The notes below the pieces were generated by a model. It had not been told where the DNA came from and made no database searches. It was given only the letters and a program-made list of their open reading frames with translations. A program made the position numbers and the translations under genes. A stretch of 33,930 nt of DNA from UCB2 sp964475735 (GTDB lineage Bacteria > Chloroflexota > Dehalococcoidia > Tepidiformales > Tepidiformaceae): contig CAYYYI010000011.1 in NCBI GenBank assembly GCA_964475735.1, positions 1 to 33,930 of the forward strand, given 5' to 3'. Shown here one piece after another: positions 1 through 8,030 of this stretch (within the stretch, counting starts at the first letter, position 1; each line of letters starts with the position of its first letter).

Positions 1-167
1 CCCAGCGTGAGCGAGGTCGCCGTCGGGTCCACGCCCAGGTAGATGCGCAGCGGGCGGTCCTCTTCCAGCAGACGCCGGAGCTCCGCCTCCATCTGGCGAC
101 GAAGAAGATCGTCGCCGTAGTCCACGCCGCTCATCAAGACGGCGATCTGTTCGTCAACCGGGGCCAT
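1..167 (-). CDS. tyrS: Tyrosine--tRNA ligase, N-terminal fragment (runs off left edge)
   Basis: Reading the minus strand from an ATG at 167 gives 55 residues before the window ends. The fragment opens with an acidic/arginine-rich helix and reaches the segment LRIYLGVDPTATSLTLG (about residues 39-55). This is the class I TyrRS signature just before the HIGH-type motif, where the family normally reads YxGxDPTxxSLHxGH. The enzyme attaches tyrosine to tRNA-Tyr in the cytoplasm. It starts 23 bases after the ribF stop on the same strand, so the two are probably co-transcribed. The catalytic core and the tRNA-binding S4 domain lie outside the window. Identity rests on a short but distinctive stretch. 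Confidence 0.85.
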   Translation of the reverse strand, partial: MAPVDEQIAVLMSGVDYGDDLLRRQMEAELRRLLEEDRPLRIYLGVDPTATSLTL

Positions 168-190
168 CTCGCGCCGACTTGAGGGCGCGC

Positions 191-1123
191 TCACGAGAGG
201 GCCTCGCGGACCGCGGAAATATCCCGGGCTATCTGCGCCGAAAGCTCGGCCACTCCGCTGAACGAACGCTCGGGGCGCACGTGGTGAACGATTTCCAGTT
301 CCATGCGTTCCCCGTAGATGTCGCCCTCGAAGTCGAGCAGGTAAGTCTCGATGGAGACATGCCCCGCATCGAACGTCGGGCGCCGGCCGATGTTGGTCGC
401 GCCGCGCAGGCGGTGGTCGCGCACGCTCGCGTGCGTGGCGTAGACGCCGAGCGCCGGCAGTGCCCTGTCGGCCGCCACCGAGATGTTCGCCGTCGGAAAG
501 CCAATCGACTGGCCCCGCTCAAAACCCTTGACCACCGGGCCGCCCAACCGGTAGTACCTGCCGAGCAGGGCTGTTACGCGCTCCATGTCGCCGTCGGCCA
601 GCGCGCGGCGGACGGCCGTCGAGCTGTACCGTTCGTGGTCGTGCATCATCGGCTCAATCTGGATGACTTCGAAGCCGAGCTCCTTGCCAAGGGCGGCCAT
701 GCGGGCGGCCGTGTCCCGGGGCGCGCCGCGTCCGAAGGCGGCATCGGGACCGAGCACCATCAGGCGCATGCGCAGATGTTCGGCGAAAGCCCGGGCCAGG
801 TCCTCGGCCGAGACTTCCGACACCTCAGATGTGAACGTGAGAGGAATCACCCAGTCGGCGCCGGCGGCGCGCATCAACTCCATCCGGTCTTCAAGCGAAG
901 TGAGGTAGCTTGGGGCAAGCTCGGGCCGCAGAACCGTTACCGGGTGCGGGTGGAGGGTCACCACCCCGGGGCTCAGGGCGCGCTTACGGGCCTCTTCACG
1001 CAGCCTGCCGAGCAGGTGCTGGTGTCCCAGGTGCACGCCGTCGAGCACGCCGATCGTGAGCGCCGTTGTGGGTCCGGGCGCCCCGGCGACGAGTTGCGTG
1101 CGAGTGAACGAGGGAATGGGCAT
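191..1123 (-). CDS. ribF: Bifunctional riboflavin kinase / FAD synthetase
   Basis: RibF phosphorylates riboflavin to FMN and then adenylylates FMN to FAD. The 310-residue length is normal for the bifunctional form. The N-terminal FAD synthetase domain carries the nucleotidyltransferase motif GVLDGVHLGH at residues 25-34 (usually GxFDGVHxGH). The C-terminal flavokinase domain carries GFPTANI at 208-214 and NIGRRPTF at 244-251, which bind ATP/Mg and flavin. ATG at 1123 gives an immediate beta strand leading into the first motif, so no upstream start is needed. It is followed by tyrS and is divergent from the VanZ-like gene across a 67-base spacer that contains a possible promoter. The F-to-L change in the first motif is conservative. 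Confidence 0.95.
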   Translation of the reverse strand: MPIPSFTRTQLVAGAPGPTTALTIGVLDGVHLGHQHLLGRLREEARKRALSPGVVTLHPHPVTVLRPELAPSYLTSLEDRMELMRAAGADWVIPLTFTSEVSEVSAEDLARAFAEHLRMRLMVLGPDAAFGRGAPRDTAARMAALGKELGFEVIQIEPMMHDHERYSSTAVRRALADGDMERVTALLGRYYRLGGPVVKGFERGQSIGFPTANISVAADRALPALGVYATHASVRDHRLRGATNIGRRPTFDAGHVSIETYLLDFEGDIYGERMELEIVHHVRPERSFSGVAELSAQIARDISAVREALS

Positions 1124-1138
1124 GTTGACGTGGTTCTC

Positions 1139-1166
1139 AGCGTAGCAGCGGCTTCGCGACCGTCAA
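1139..1166 (-). promoter_or_regulatory. Possible sigma70-type promoter for ribF
   Basis: In the 67-base spacer between ribF and the VanZ-like gene the minus strand has TTGACG (1166-1161), a 16-base spacer and TACGCT (1144-1139). Transcription would begin only a few bases before the ribF ATG, giving a very short leader. The -35 is good but the -10 matches only the TAnnnT skeleton. Confidence 0.35.
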
Positions 1167-1190
1167 TTTGCGAGGCCGTAAACTCGGGGG

Positions 1191-1568
1191 GTGCTCTCTA
1201 TCCGGCTCGTTCCGTTGCTCATCTGGGCCGGCGCCATTTTCGCCTTCTCAAGCATCTCCAATCCGCCCGGCCCGTCGGGCGTGGACCGGACTGCCTACGT
1301 AGCCCACGGGTTTGAGTACGGCCTTCTTGCCTTCCTTGCGGTGCGTTGGGCCCGCCGCGCCTTTCCGTCCGCGCCGCTCGCGTCGCTGTTGGTCCTGACC
1401 TGGCTGGGTTGCGTCGCCTATGGAGCAAGCGACGAGTTCCACCAATCGTTCGTGTCCGGGCGCGACGCGAGCTACGGCGACTGGGTCGCCGATGCGACAG
1501 GCGCGGCACTTGGGCTGATCGGCTGGCGCGTCTTTCTGAAAGCCGGGGAAAGGGTCCACCCGGCCTGA
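1191..1568 (+). CDS. VanZ-like membrane protein
   Basis: A 125-residue protein with three to four hydrophobic segments (about residues 4-20, 40-54, 62-79 and 101-115). It carries the VanZ-family signature DEFHQSFVSGRDASYGDW at 81-98, followed by a glycine-rich final helix. VanZ is known for a role in teicoplanin resistance, but small VanZ-like proteins are widespread and mostly of unknown function, so a resistance role should not be assumed. The start is GTG at 1191, directly after a run of Gs. It is divergent from ribF and followed 79 bases later by the thioesterase gene on the same strand. Family assignment is secure; function is open. Confidence 0.85.
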   Translation: MLSIRLVPLLIWAGAIFAFSSISNPPGPSGVDRTAYVAHGFEYGLLAFLAVRWARRAFPSAPLASLLVLTWLGCVAYGASDEFHQSFVSGRDASYGDWVADATGAALGLIGWRVFLKAGERVHPA

Positions 1569-1647
1569 GAGTGGCGCCTGCGCGCCCGGGCAAGGTGGAT
1601 CTTGCTCCTGCAGCCATGACGGGCACACTTGCCGGGGAGGTCACAGA

Positions 1648-2073
1648 ATGGACTTCGCTTCCGAGATGCAGGAACGCCTCAAGGGCTTCTTTCCCGAGAC
1701 CCTCGGCATCAGGCTCAAGAACGCCGCGAAGGATCGTGTCGTGGCCGAGCTGGACGTGGAGGCTAGCCTCTGCACGGTTCCCGGCGTGCTCCACGGCGGC
1801 GTCATCATGGCCCTGGCCGATACCCTGGGCGCCGTGGGCACTGTCCTGAACATGCCCGATGGCGCTCGCACCACCACGATAGAGTCCAAGACGAACTTCT
1901 TCGGGCCTGGCGCCGAGGGAACAACCATCACCGCCGAATGCAGGCCCGTTCACATTGGACGCCGCACCCAGGTCTGGCAGACGAACGTCACCTCGCCCGA
2001 GGGGCGCTTGCTCGCCCAGGTTACGCAGACGCAGTTCGTCGATCTGCTTCAGCCCGCCCGGCCACCAGACTAG
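1648..2073 (+). CDS. PaaI-family hotdog-fold thioesterase
   Basis: A 141-residue single-domain hotdog protein. The central-helix signature VLHGGVIMALADTLG lies at 47-61, with the HGG (49-51) that positions the acyl-CoA thioester, followed by the strand segment TIESKTNFFGP (77-87), typical of the PaaI/YbgC branch. Such enzymes hydrolyse acyl- or aryl-CoA thioesters; the substrate cannot be read from sequence. A strong ribosome site (GGGGAGG) sits about 8 bases before the ATG. It converges on scpA with only 6 bases between the two stop codons and no obvious terminator. Confidence 0.85.
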   Translation: MDFASEMQERLKGFFPETLGIRLKNAAKDRVVAELDVEASLCTVPGVLHGGVIMALADTLGAVGTVLNMPDGARTTTIESKTNFFGPGAEGTTITAECRPVHIGRRTQVWQTNVTSPEGRLLAQVTQTQFVDLLQPARPPD

Positions 2074-2079
2074 TGTGAC

Positions 2080-2802
2080 CTACGCCACGCCTGCGGGTTC
2101 CAGCGCCACAACCTCGATATCGCCCCACGTCGCCGACTGGCGTGCGTCGCATTCGCCGCCGCGCAGCAACTCAAGGACGGCCATGAACGAAACGATGACC
2201 TCGACGCGCGTGCGGCAGGCACTGATGATGCGGCGGAACGAGAACTTGCCGTTGCGCTTCAAACGGCCGCGGAAGTCGTCGATACGCTCCGCCAGGGTCA
2301 TCGTGGTGTCGCGCGGGAGGATGGCCCGGGGTTCGGCCGGCTTCCGGGCCAGAACATCGAGCATGATGCTGAAGAGCGAATCCATCGTGACGCCATCGAG
2401 CCCGGGCCCCTCGGGGAGCTCGGGCGGCGGCGCCAGCCGCGTGTAGAGCCGCAGGCCCGCTTCCTGGCGCTCCGCCAGCATCTGCACCGCCGAACCGAAG
2501 CGCGCGTACTCGCGCAGGAGGTCGACGAGTTCGCGGCCGACATCGTCGTCCTCGATGTCGAGGCCCTGGTCCGCGGGGCGGGGCAGAAGCGCGCGGGACT
2601 TCAAATAGATGAGCTTCGCGCCGATGGCCACGAACTCGGCCAGCGCCTGGGGGTCGACGGCCCCGTCGCTCCTGATCGCGCCCAGGTACTGGTCCGTGAC
2701 AGCGACGAGCGAAACGGCCGTGATATCGAGGTCGTCTCGCTCAATCAGATGCAGCAGAAGGTCAAGGGGGCCTTCGAAAACGGGCAGGTGGATCTCGGGC
2801 AT
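2080..2802 (-). CDS. scpA: Segregation and condensation protein A
   Basis: ScpA is the kleisin subunit that bridges SMC heads in the bacterial condensin complex. The N-terminal signature FEGPLDLLLHLIERDDLDI (about residues 9-27) is diagnostic, followed by the IxLVAVTDQYL helix and, further on, a long segment around the LPR motif. The 240-residue length is normal. The C-terminal winged helix is present (about 175-235). It lies 64 bases downstream of aroF with an AGGAG just before the ATG, so it may be the last gene of the aroH-aroF transcription unit. ScpB, its usual partner, is not next to it here, because downstream is a gene on the other strand. Confidence 0.93.
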   Translation of the reverse strand: MPEIHLPVFEGPLDLLLHLIERDDLDITAVSLVAVTDQYLGAIRSDGAVDPQALAEFVAIGAKLIYLKSRALLPRPADQGLDIEDDDVGRELVDLLREYARFGSAVQMLAERQEAGLRLYTRLAPPPELPEGPGLDGVTMDSLFSIMLDVLARKPAEPRAILPRDTTMTLAERIDDFRGRLKRNGKFSFRRIISACRTRVEVIVSFMAVLELLRGGECDARQSATWGDIEVVALEPAGVA

Positions 2803-2866
2803 GACTCCTGACAGGCCTTCGCCACCCCGCAGAAGCGCGCCTGCCCTGGTCCTTCGACCGTGACCG

Positions 2867-3913
2867 TTATCGTGCCGCTGCAGCCGCTTTCACTCCTGGA
2901 AGCGACCGCTCGACGGCGGCGGCGATACCGGCGACCGAACGCATCATGTCCGCGAAAAGCTCATATGTCAACGACTGTGCGCCGTCGCTGAGGGCATGGT
3001 CGGGGTTGGGGTGCACCTCGATCATGAGCCCGTCGGCGCCTGCTGCGATGGAGCCCAGGGCGACGGGCTTGACCAGTCCCCACTTGCCTGTGCCGTGGCT
3101 CGGGTCCGCGATGACAGGCAAGTGGCTGAGCTCCTTCACAAGCGGGATGGCGTTGATGTCGAACGTGTTGCGGTAGGCCGTTTCGAAGGTGCGGATGCCG
3201 CGTTCGCAGAGGATCACGTGCGGGTTGCCCTGCGCCATGATGTACTCCGCCGCGAGCAGCCACTCCTCGATCTGGCCGCTGAGGGCGCGCTTCAGCATCA
3301 CGGGCTTCTTCACCTTCCCGACCTCGTCGAGCAGGATGAAGTTCTGCATGTTGCGCGCGCCAATCTGGATGATGTCGGCGTGCTGCGCGACCGCGTCGAT
3401 GTCGCGTACGCTCATCAGTTCGGTGATGACGGGCATGCCTGCTTCCCGGCCCGCGGTGGCAAGGTAGCCGAGCCCCTCTTCGCCGAGGCCGCGGAACGTG
3501 TAGGGCGAACTGCGGGGCTTGAAGGCGCCGCCGCGCAGGATGTTGGCCCCGGCTGCCTTCACCGCATGGGCGGTCTGGACGATGTGGTCCTCGTCTTCGA
3601 TTGAGCAGGGGCCAGCCATGACAGCAAGGGCCCCTCCGCCGACTGTGACGCCCTTGCCCACTTCGATCACCGAGTTGTCCGGGTGAAAGTCGCGGCTGAC
3701 GAGCTTGTAGGGCTTCGTGACGCGGTACACCGATTCAACGTGGAGCATGGTCTCGAACATGTCCTGAAGCTCGGGCGCATCGGGGCCTATCACACCAATG
3801 ATGGTGCGTTCGGTGCCCGCAGAGATGTGAGCCTGCCGGCCGGTCTCTTCGATGCGGGCGATGATGTGGTCCAGGTCTTCCGGAGTGGCTTCCGGGGAAA
3901 CAACGATAATCAC
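2867..3913 (-). CDS. aroF: DAHP synthase, type I-beta (first shikimate-pathway enzyme)
   Basis: Condenses phosphoenolpyruvate and erythrose-4-phosphate to DAHP, the entry to aromatic amino acid synthesis. I place the start at GTG 3913, preceded by GGAGGAG, giving 348 residues beginning MIIVVSPEAT. The open frame extends further upstream but into the end of aroH. Residues 1-70 form the ferredoxin-like/ACT-type regulatory domain, and the TIM barrel follows. Seen in the barrel: AGPCS at 100-104 (metal-binding Cys103), LRGGAFKPRSSPY (126-138), CERGIRTFE, DPSHGTG (metal His) and EVHPNPDHALSDG (metal Glu and Asp). The architecture matches the Thermotoga-type enzyme, which is feedback-inhibited by Tyr/Phe. 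Whether that holds here is unknown. It follows aroH by 13 bases. Confidence 0.95.
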   Translation of the reverse strand: MIIVVSPEATPEDLDHIIARIEETGRQAHISAGTERTIIGVIGPDAPELQDMFETMLHVESVYRVTKPYKLVSRDFHPDNSVIEVGKGVTVGGGALAVMAGPCSIEDEDHIVQTAHAVKAAGANILRGGAFKPRSSPYTFRGLGEEGLGYLATAGREAGMPVITELMSVRDIDAVAQHADIIQIGARNMQNFILLDEVGKVKKPVMLKRALSGQIEEWLLAAEYIMAQGNPHVILCERGIRTFETAYRNTFDINAIPLVKELSHLPVIADPSHGTGKWGLVKPVALGSIAAGADGLMIEVHPNPDHALSDGAQSLTYELFADMMRSVAGIAAAVERSLPGVKAAAAAR

Positions 3914-3926
3914 GGGTTCTCCTCCG

Positions 3927-4310
3927 CTAACGGGCGGTCGAGTGGGTGCTGCTTTCGAGATCCGGGCGCAATGCGCGGGCGCCGCGGATGTATATGTGGT
4001 GGACGTCATGCGCTCCCTTTTCTGTGTTCACGTGAAGGAGGATGCGCAGGCAGAGCGGCAGGCTCCCCGGGACAGACATCTCGTGGCCGCAAAGCAGCGG
4101 CACGAAGGTCCACCCCATCTGGCGGGCAGCCACAGCCGGGAATTCCGCATTCAGGTCGGGCGTGGTGGTGAAGATGGCAGAGGCGACGTCTTCGGGTATG
4201 ATCCCGTTCGCCTCGATCATCGCGGCAAGCAGCTCTTTCGCCGCTTCGACGATCTCGTCGCGGTTATTCTTGCCTACAGTGGTTGCGCCACGGATGCCAC
4301 GAACCGGCAT
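3927..4310 (-). CDS. aroH: Chorismate mutase, AroH type
   Basis: Converts chorismate to prephenate, the branch toward phenylalanine and tyrosine. The start is ATG 4310, with GAGGAGG about 11 bases upstream, giving 127 residues. This is the monofunctional Bacillus-type family length. Active-site residues known from the B. subtilis enzyme line up well: Arg7 (VRGIRGATTV), Arg63, Cys74, Glu77, Arg89 (in LCLRILLHVNT) and Tyr107. It lies 149 bases after the trpA stop, the largest gap in this cluster, so aroH-aroF(-scpA) may have its own promoter, although no convincing -35/-10 pair was seen. Grouping chorismate mutase with DAHP synthase is a common arrangement. Confidence 0.93.
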   Translation of the reverse strand: MPVRGIRGATTVGKNNRDEIVEAAKELLAAMIEANGIIPEDVASAIFTTTPDLNAEFPAVAARQMGWTFVPLLCGHEMSVPGSLPLCLRILLHVNTEKGAHDVHHIYIRGARALRPDLESSTHSTAR

Positions 4311-4459
4311 GACGCGCAGGTCCTCCTCAAGGGTTCTGAAACGGACAGGGGGGTCTTGGTCGCTATCAGCGAGCCGAGGCGGCAAATGCCCCGGCCAGCA
4401 GGCGTCCATAGGTGCGGCCCACGCGGGGCCAGGGCCACGCCCATCGGCGCTCCCCCCCG

Positions 4460-5275
4460 CTAAGGGCCGTTCTCACCTGCCTGCTTGCGGCCGGTAACAC
4501 TCTCCACAAACTCCCTGACGCGCTGCGCGCGGTGCGCTTCGTCCGCGGCGTCGATTGTGGCGATTATAGCAGAGCCAATCACTGCCGCATCCGCGATGCG
4601 CCCGACCGCCTCCACGTGCTCCCGGCTGCTGATGCCGAAGCCTACCGCGAGCGGCAATTCCGTCTGCCTGCGAACGCGGGCGATGAACGCCGGTAGCTCC
4701 GCCGGGAGCGACGTCCGCTGGCCCGTGGTTCCCGTGACGCTCACGCAGTAGAGGAACGCGCCGGCCGCGTCCGCGATCTTCGCTATCCGGTCGTCGGACG
4801 TGGTGGGCGCAACGAGCGGCACGAAGCTCACATCCGCGCCCCGGCAGGCGGCGAGGAACCTCCCGGCCTCCTCTGGTGGCAGGTCGACGACGATGAAGCC
4901 GTCTGCGCCGGCCGCTGCTGCGTCCCGCGCGGCCCGCTCCTCCCCGTAGGCAAGGATGGGGTTGTAGTAGCCCATGAGGATGACTGGAGCGCGCAGCCCT
5001 TCCCGCCGCGCCGCCCTAACGAGATCGAGGCAGTCGCCAAACGACACGCCCTTCTCGACGGCGACGTAGTTGGCGTGCTGGATGGTAGCGCCGTCGGCCA
5101 TGGGGTCGCTGAAGGGGACGCCGAGCTCGATTGCGTCGGCCCCACCGGCTTCGAGCGCAAGGAGGAGCGCCACCGTCTCTCCCGGGTCCGGGTACCCGGC
5201 CGTGAGGTAGGGCATGAAAGCCGCGCGCCCATCGGCACGGCAGCGTTCGAACATGGAGCGGAGCCTTTGCGACAT
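4460..5275 (-). CDS. trpA: Tryptophan synthase alpha chain
   Basis: Cleaves indole-3-glycerol phosphate to indole and glyceraldehyde-3-phosphate; indole then passes to the beta subunit. A 271-residue TIM barrel with the signature ELGVPFSDPMADG at 50-62, which supplies catalytic Glu50 and Asp61 (equivalent to E49 and D60 of the Salmonella enzyme). Also present are MGYYNP, the phosphate-binding GFGISS, and a VTGTTGQR loop. The ATG at 5275 starts one base after the stop of the CPBP protease gene (TGACATG), so translation is probably coupled. It is the last trp gene of the cluster and is separated from trpB by that protease gene. Confidence 0.96.
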   Translation of the reverse strand: MSQRLRSMFERCRADGRAAFMPYLTAGYPDPGETVALLLALEAGGADAIELGVPFSDPMADGATIQHANYVAVEKGVSFGDCLDLVRAARREGLRAPVILMGYYNPILAYGEERAARDAAAAGADGFIVVDLPPEEAGRFLAACRGADVSFVPLVAPTTSDDRIAKIADAAGAFLYCVSVTGTTGQRTSLPAELPAFIARVRRQTELPLAVGFGISSREHVEAVGRIADAAVIGSAIIATIDAADEAHRAQRVREFVESVTGRKQAGENGP

Positions 5276-5276
5276 G

Positions 5277-6047
5277 TCAGGACCCCCAAACGAGAAAAGC
5301 GAAGCTCGTGGCGTTGAACATGAGGTGGAAGATGATGCTGTCCCAGAGAGTGCCCCGCGACCAGTAGAGCCACGCGATCAGCATGCCAATGAGGGTGAAC
5401 GGGATGAAGCTCCCGGGGTCGAGGTGAAACATCGTGAAAAGGAAGGAGGAGATCACCGCTGCCGGCCAGAAGCCCCACTTCACGAAGCCGCTGAAGATCA
5501 GCCCGCGAAACAGCAACTCCTCCGAGATGGGCGCGCCCACAAGCGTGACCGCGGCCGCGATCGAGAGCGTCAGGTGGTCACGGGTGATCTCAGTGGGGAC
5601 GGTGCTCTGGGGTTCGAGCAGTTTGATGCCGATGGCTTCGGCCGCGACCGCGTAGAGGATGACCATCGTGTAGGCGCCCACGACAGCCACTGCCGGGCGC
5701 CAGGCGCTCATGGCGCGATAGCTCCTTAGGCCCAGGACCCGGCGCAGTTCCGTGAACGTCATCCTCGTGGAGATGCCCACAATCCCCAAGGTGAACGCCT
5801 GGGTGACGAGCGTGAGGATGAGGACGAGTTGGAGGGTTGGCTGGTCTGCCAGCAGGTCTGGCGGCGCGGGCAGCTCGCGTCCGTTGGCGGCGGCCTCGAG
5901 ACGCTCGTCGGCGTACTCGGCCACGCGCGCCGTCTTTTCAAAGATGTCGCCGATGTCGGAAGCGCGCGTGTCCTCGACTACCTGGTATGCCGTCACGACG
6001 GCTGTGGCGATGATGAACAGCACTACAAACATGCCCACGCCGGCCAT
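5277..6047 (-). CDS. CPBP-family intramembrane metalloprotease, inserted between trpB and trpA
   Basis: A 256-residue polytopic membrane protein with about six or seven hydrophobic segments (roughly 4-22, 72-95, 118-138, 160-172, 192-207, 214-230 and 235-253). The CPBP (Rce1-like, formerly Abi) motifs are intact: EELLFR at 176-181 (EExxxR), F204xxxH208, and a C-terminal HxxxN at 241-245. These make it a probable membrane-embedded glutamate/metal protease. Substrates for this family are rarely known. ATG 6047 is the only in-frame start after the trpB stop (62-base gap), with only a weak AAGG upstream. Its stop is one base from the trpA start. Its role in a trp operon is unknown. Confidence 0.88.
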   Translation of the reverse strand: MAGVGMFVVLFIIATAVVTAYQVVEDTRASDIGDIFEKTARVAEYADERLEAAANGRELPAPPDLLADQPTLQLVLILTLVTQAFTLGIVGISTRMTFTELRRVLGLRSYRAMSAWRPAVAVVGAYTMVILYAVAAEAIGIKLLEPQSTVPTEITRDHLTLSIAAAVTLVGAPISEELLFRGLIFSGFVKWGFWPAAVISSFLFTMFHLDPGSFIPFTLIGMLIAWLYWSRGTLWDSIIFHLMFNATSFAFLVWGS

Positions 6048-6109
6048 GGCGGCCTTCGGCCCCCACGGGTAGGCCCCGCCGCGCGTGGCTGCCGCTGGTT
6101 CTGCGGCGC

Positions 6110-7300
6110 TCAGAGCGTGACCCCGATGGCGGCCGCAACCGTGTGCATGTCCTTGTCGCCGCGCCCGCTCAGGCCGATGAGCAGGTCCTGGTCCGGCCGC
6201 AGGGAACGGGCCACCTCGAGGGCGTGGTAGATGGCGTGCGAAGGTTCGAGCGCGGGGATGATCCCCTCTGCGCGCGTCAGAGCCTGGAATCCTTCGAGCG
6301 CCTGCAGGTCATCGACCGCCACGTACTCGGCGCGCTCGCTCGTCTTCAGCCACGAGTGTTCGGGCCCCACTCCCGGGTAGTCGAGCCCGGCTGAAATGCT
6401 GTGCGTCTCCACGATCTGCCCGTTCGCGTCCTGCAGAAGGTACGTGCGAGTCCCGTGCAGCACTCCCGGCCTCCCTGCCACCAGCGTGGCCGAATGCCGT
6501 CCCGTACCCACGCCCTCGCCCGCTGCTTCTACGCCGATGAGTCGCACAGGGTCTTCGATGAACGGACGGAAGAGGCCGATGGCGTTGCTCCCGCCGCCCA
6601 CACAGGCGATGGCCGCATCGGGCAGCTTCCCAGCCTGTTCCAGCATCTGCTGGCGCGCCTCGCGCCCGATGACCGACTGGAAGTCCCGCACGATCGTGGG
6701 AAACGGGTGCGGTCCGATCGCCGAGCCGATCAGGTAGTGCGTGGTGCGGACGTTCGTCACCCAGTCGCGCATCGCCTCGTTGATGGCGTCCTTCAGCGTG
6801 CGGCTGCCCGAGTCGACCGGCACCACGGTCGCGCCCAGCATCTTCATGCGGAACACGTTCAGCGATTGCCGCCGGATGTCCTCGGCGCCCATGTAGACGG
6901 CGCATTCGAGCCCGAGCATGGCGCACACCGTTGCAGTGGCGACGCCGTGTTGTCCCGCGCCCGTCTCGGCGATGATGCGCGGCTTGCCGAGCCGCCTTGC
7001 CAGCAGAGCCTGACCGATGGCGTTGTTGATCTTGTGCGCGCCGGTATGGGCGAGGTCCTCTCGCTTGATCCAGATGCGCGCCCCGCCGCACTCGCTCGTC
7101 AGCCGCTCGGCGAAATAGAGCGGCGTCGGTCGCCCGACATAATGCTTCAACAGGTAGTCGAGCTCCGCCTGGAAGGCGGGGTCCCTGCGCGCCGCGGCGT
7201 AGGCCTCCTCGAGCTCCTCGTGTGCGCCCACGAGCGTCTCGGGCACGTAGCGGCCCCCAAACTCCCCGAAACGGGGTGAAAGCGATGCGTTAGCGCTCAA
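6110..7300 (-). CDS. trpB: Tryptophan synthase beta chain (canonical TrpB1)
   Basis: PLP enzyme that joins indole and serine to form tryptophan in an alpha2beta2 complex with TrpA. The 396-residue length is normal. Seen: the TrpB1 N-terminus GRYVPETL, the Schiff-base lysine Lys90 in HTGAHKINN, catalytic Glu112 in AETGAGQHGVA, the phosphate-binding GGGSNA at 235-240, and a GLDYPGVGPEHS segment typical of the TrpA-interacting class. It appears to start with TTG at 7300, overlapping the end of trpF by 11 bases, with GGGAG upstream. A second, divergent TrpB (TrpB2) heads the same operon at 16050-17408. This copy is the one expected to pair with TrpA. Confidence 0.96.
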   Translation of the reverse strand: MSANASLSPRFGEFGGRYVPETLVGAHEELEEAYAAARRDPAFQAELDYLLKHYVGRPTPLYFAERLTSECGGARIWIKREDLAHTGAHKINNAIGQALLARRLGKPRIIAETGAGQHGVATATVCAMLGLECAVYMGAEDIRRQSLNVFRMKMLGATVVPVDSGSRTLKDAINEAMRDWVTNVRTTHYLIGSAIGPHPFPTIVRDFQSVIGREARQQMLEQAGKLPDAAIACVGGGSNAIGLFRPFIEDPVRLIGVEAAGEGVGTGRHSATLVAGRPGVLHGTRTYLLQDANGQIVETHSISAGLDYPGVGPEHSWLKTSERAEYVAVDDLQALEGFQALTRAEGIIPALEPSHAIYHALEVARSLRPDQDLLIGLSGRGDKDMHTVAAAIGVTL

Positions 7301-8030
7301 CTCCGGCTCCCTTCGCCGCGCCGATGAAGGCCCGGATCTTTTCTATGTCCTTTCGCCCGCCCGTCTCCACGCCGCTCGATACGTCCACCGCCCACGGGTG
7401 AACCTCCTCGATGGCAGCGGCGACGTTCTCCGGCGTAAGGCCGCCTGCCAGCACAATCGGCAGCCGTGCGGCCACCTCCACGGCGACGCTCCAATCGAAC
7501 GCCTCGCCCGTCCCGCCGTGCGCCGCGGCCGAAGCCGTGTCGAGCATGATCGCCGCCGAGACGCCCGCCACGGCGCGTTCGAGCACGTCATCGGCCGTTG
7601 TCTGCTCGCCGACGTGGATGGCCCGCAGCACGGGGAAGCGTATCTCCCGGCAGAATGTGTCGCTTTCGCCGCCGGAAAGCTGCACCAGGTCGAGGCCCGC
7701 GGCATCGGCGATGCCGTTCACGTCGTGGGCCGTCATCCCCGCGAAGACGCCCACGATCAGCGGGCGACAGCGAAAGATGGCGTCGTCGATTGCCTCGTTC
7801 CACGCCGAGAACCACGTGCGGCCCGAGACCTCGCCCGCGTGGGGACCGTCGAAGTGCGCCTGGAGCACGCGTCTCTCCGCACGGATGGCTTCGACCACGT
7901 CGTGGCACTCCTGGGGCGTCACCTTGCGCTTCGATTCCGCGAACATGAGCCCGATGAGGTCCGCGCCCGCCCGCATGGTCTCCACGGCGGTTTCAGGGTC
8001 GCGAATGCCGCAGATCTTGACGCGCGTCAC
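7290..8030 (-). CDS. trpF: Phosphoribosylanthranilate isomerase
   Basis: Catalyses the Amadori rearrangement of phosphoribosylanthranilate to CdRP. Conserved features: VKICGIR with catalytic Cys7, VQLSGGE, the general acid Asp164 in MLDTAS, GGTGEAFDW (172-180) and the phosphate-binding LAGGLTPENV. The start is GTG 8030, overlapping the stop of the kinase-like gene by 4 bases (GTGA). At 246 residues it is about 35-40 longer than usual. The extra length sits between the second helix and the strand beginning RPLIVGVFAG, roughly residues 52-88, and includes an aromatic patch TWFSAWNEA. It overlaps trpB at its 3' end. Confidence 0.94.
   Translation of the reverse strand: MTRVKICGIRDPETAVETMRAGADLIGLMFAESKRKVTPQECHDVVEAIRAERRVLQAHFDGPHAGEVSGRTWFSAWNEAIDDAIFRCRPLIVGVFAGMTAHDVNGIADAAGLDLVQLSGGESDTFCREIRFPVLRAIHVGEQTTADDVLERAVAGVSAAIMLDTASAAAHGGTGEAFDWSVAVEVAARLPIVLAGGLTPENVAAAIEEVHPWAVDVSSGVETGGRKDIEKIRAFIGAAKGAGVER

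Noticed and set aside
1191..1568. VanZ-like gene as a glycopeptide-resistance determinant
   Set aside because: No vanA/vanH/vanX or regulatory genes nearby; stand-alone VanZ-like proteins are common without a resistance role.
3914..4009. A longer start for aroF at 4009
   Set aside because: It would overlap the aroH end, while GTG 3913 has GGAGGAG upstream and matches the normal N-terminus.
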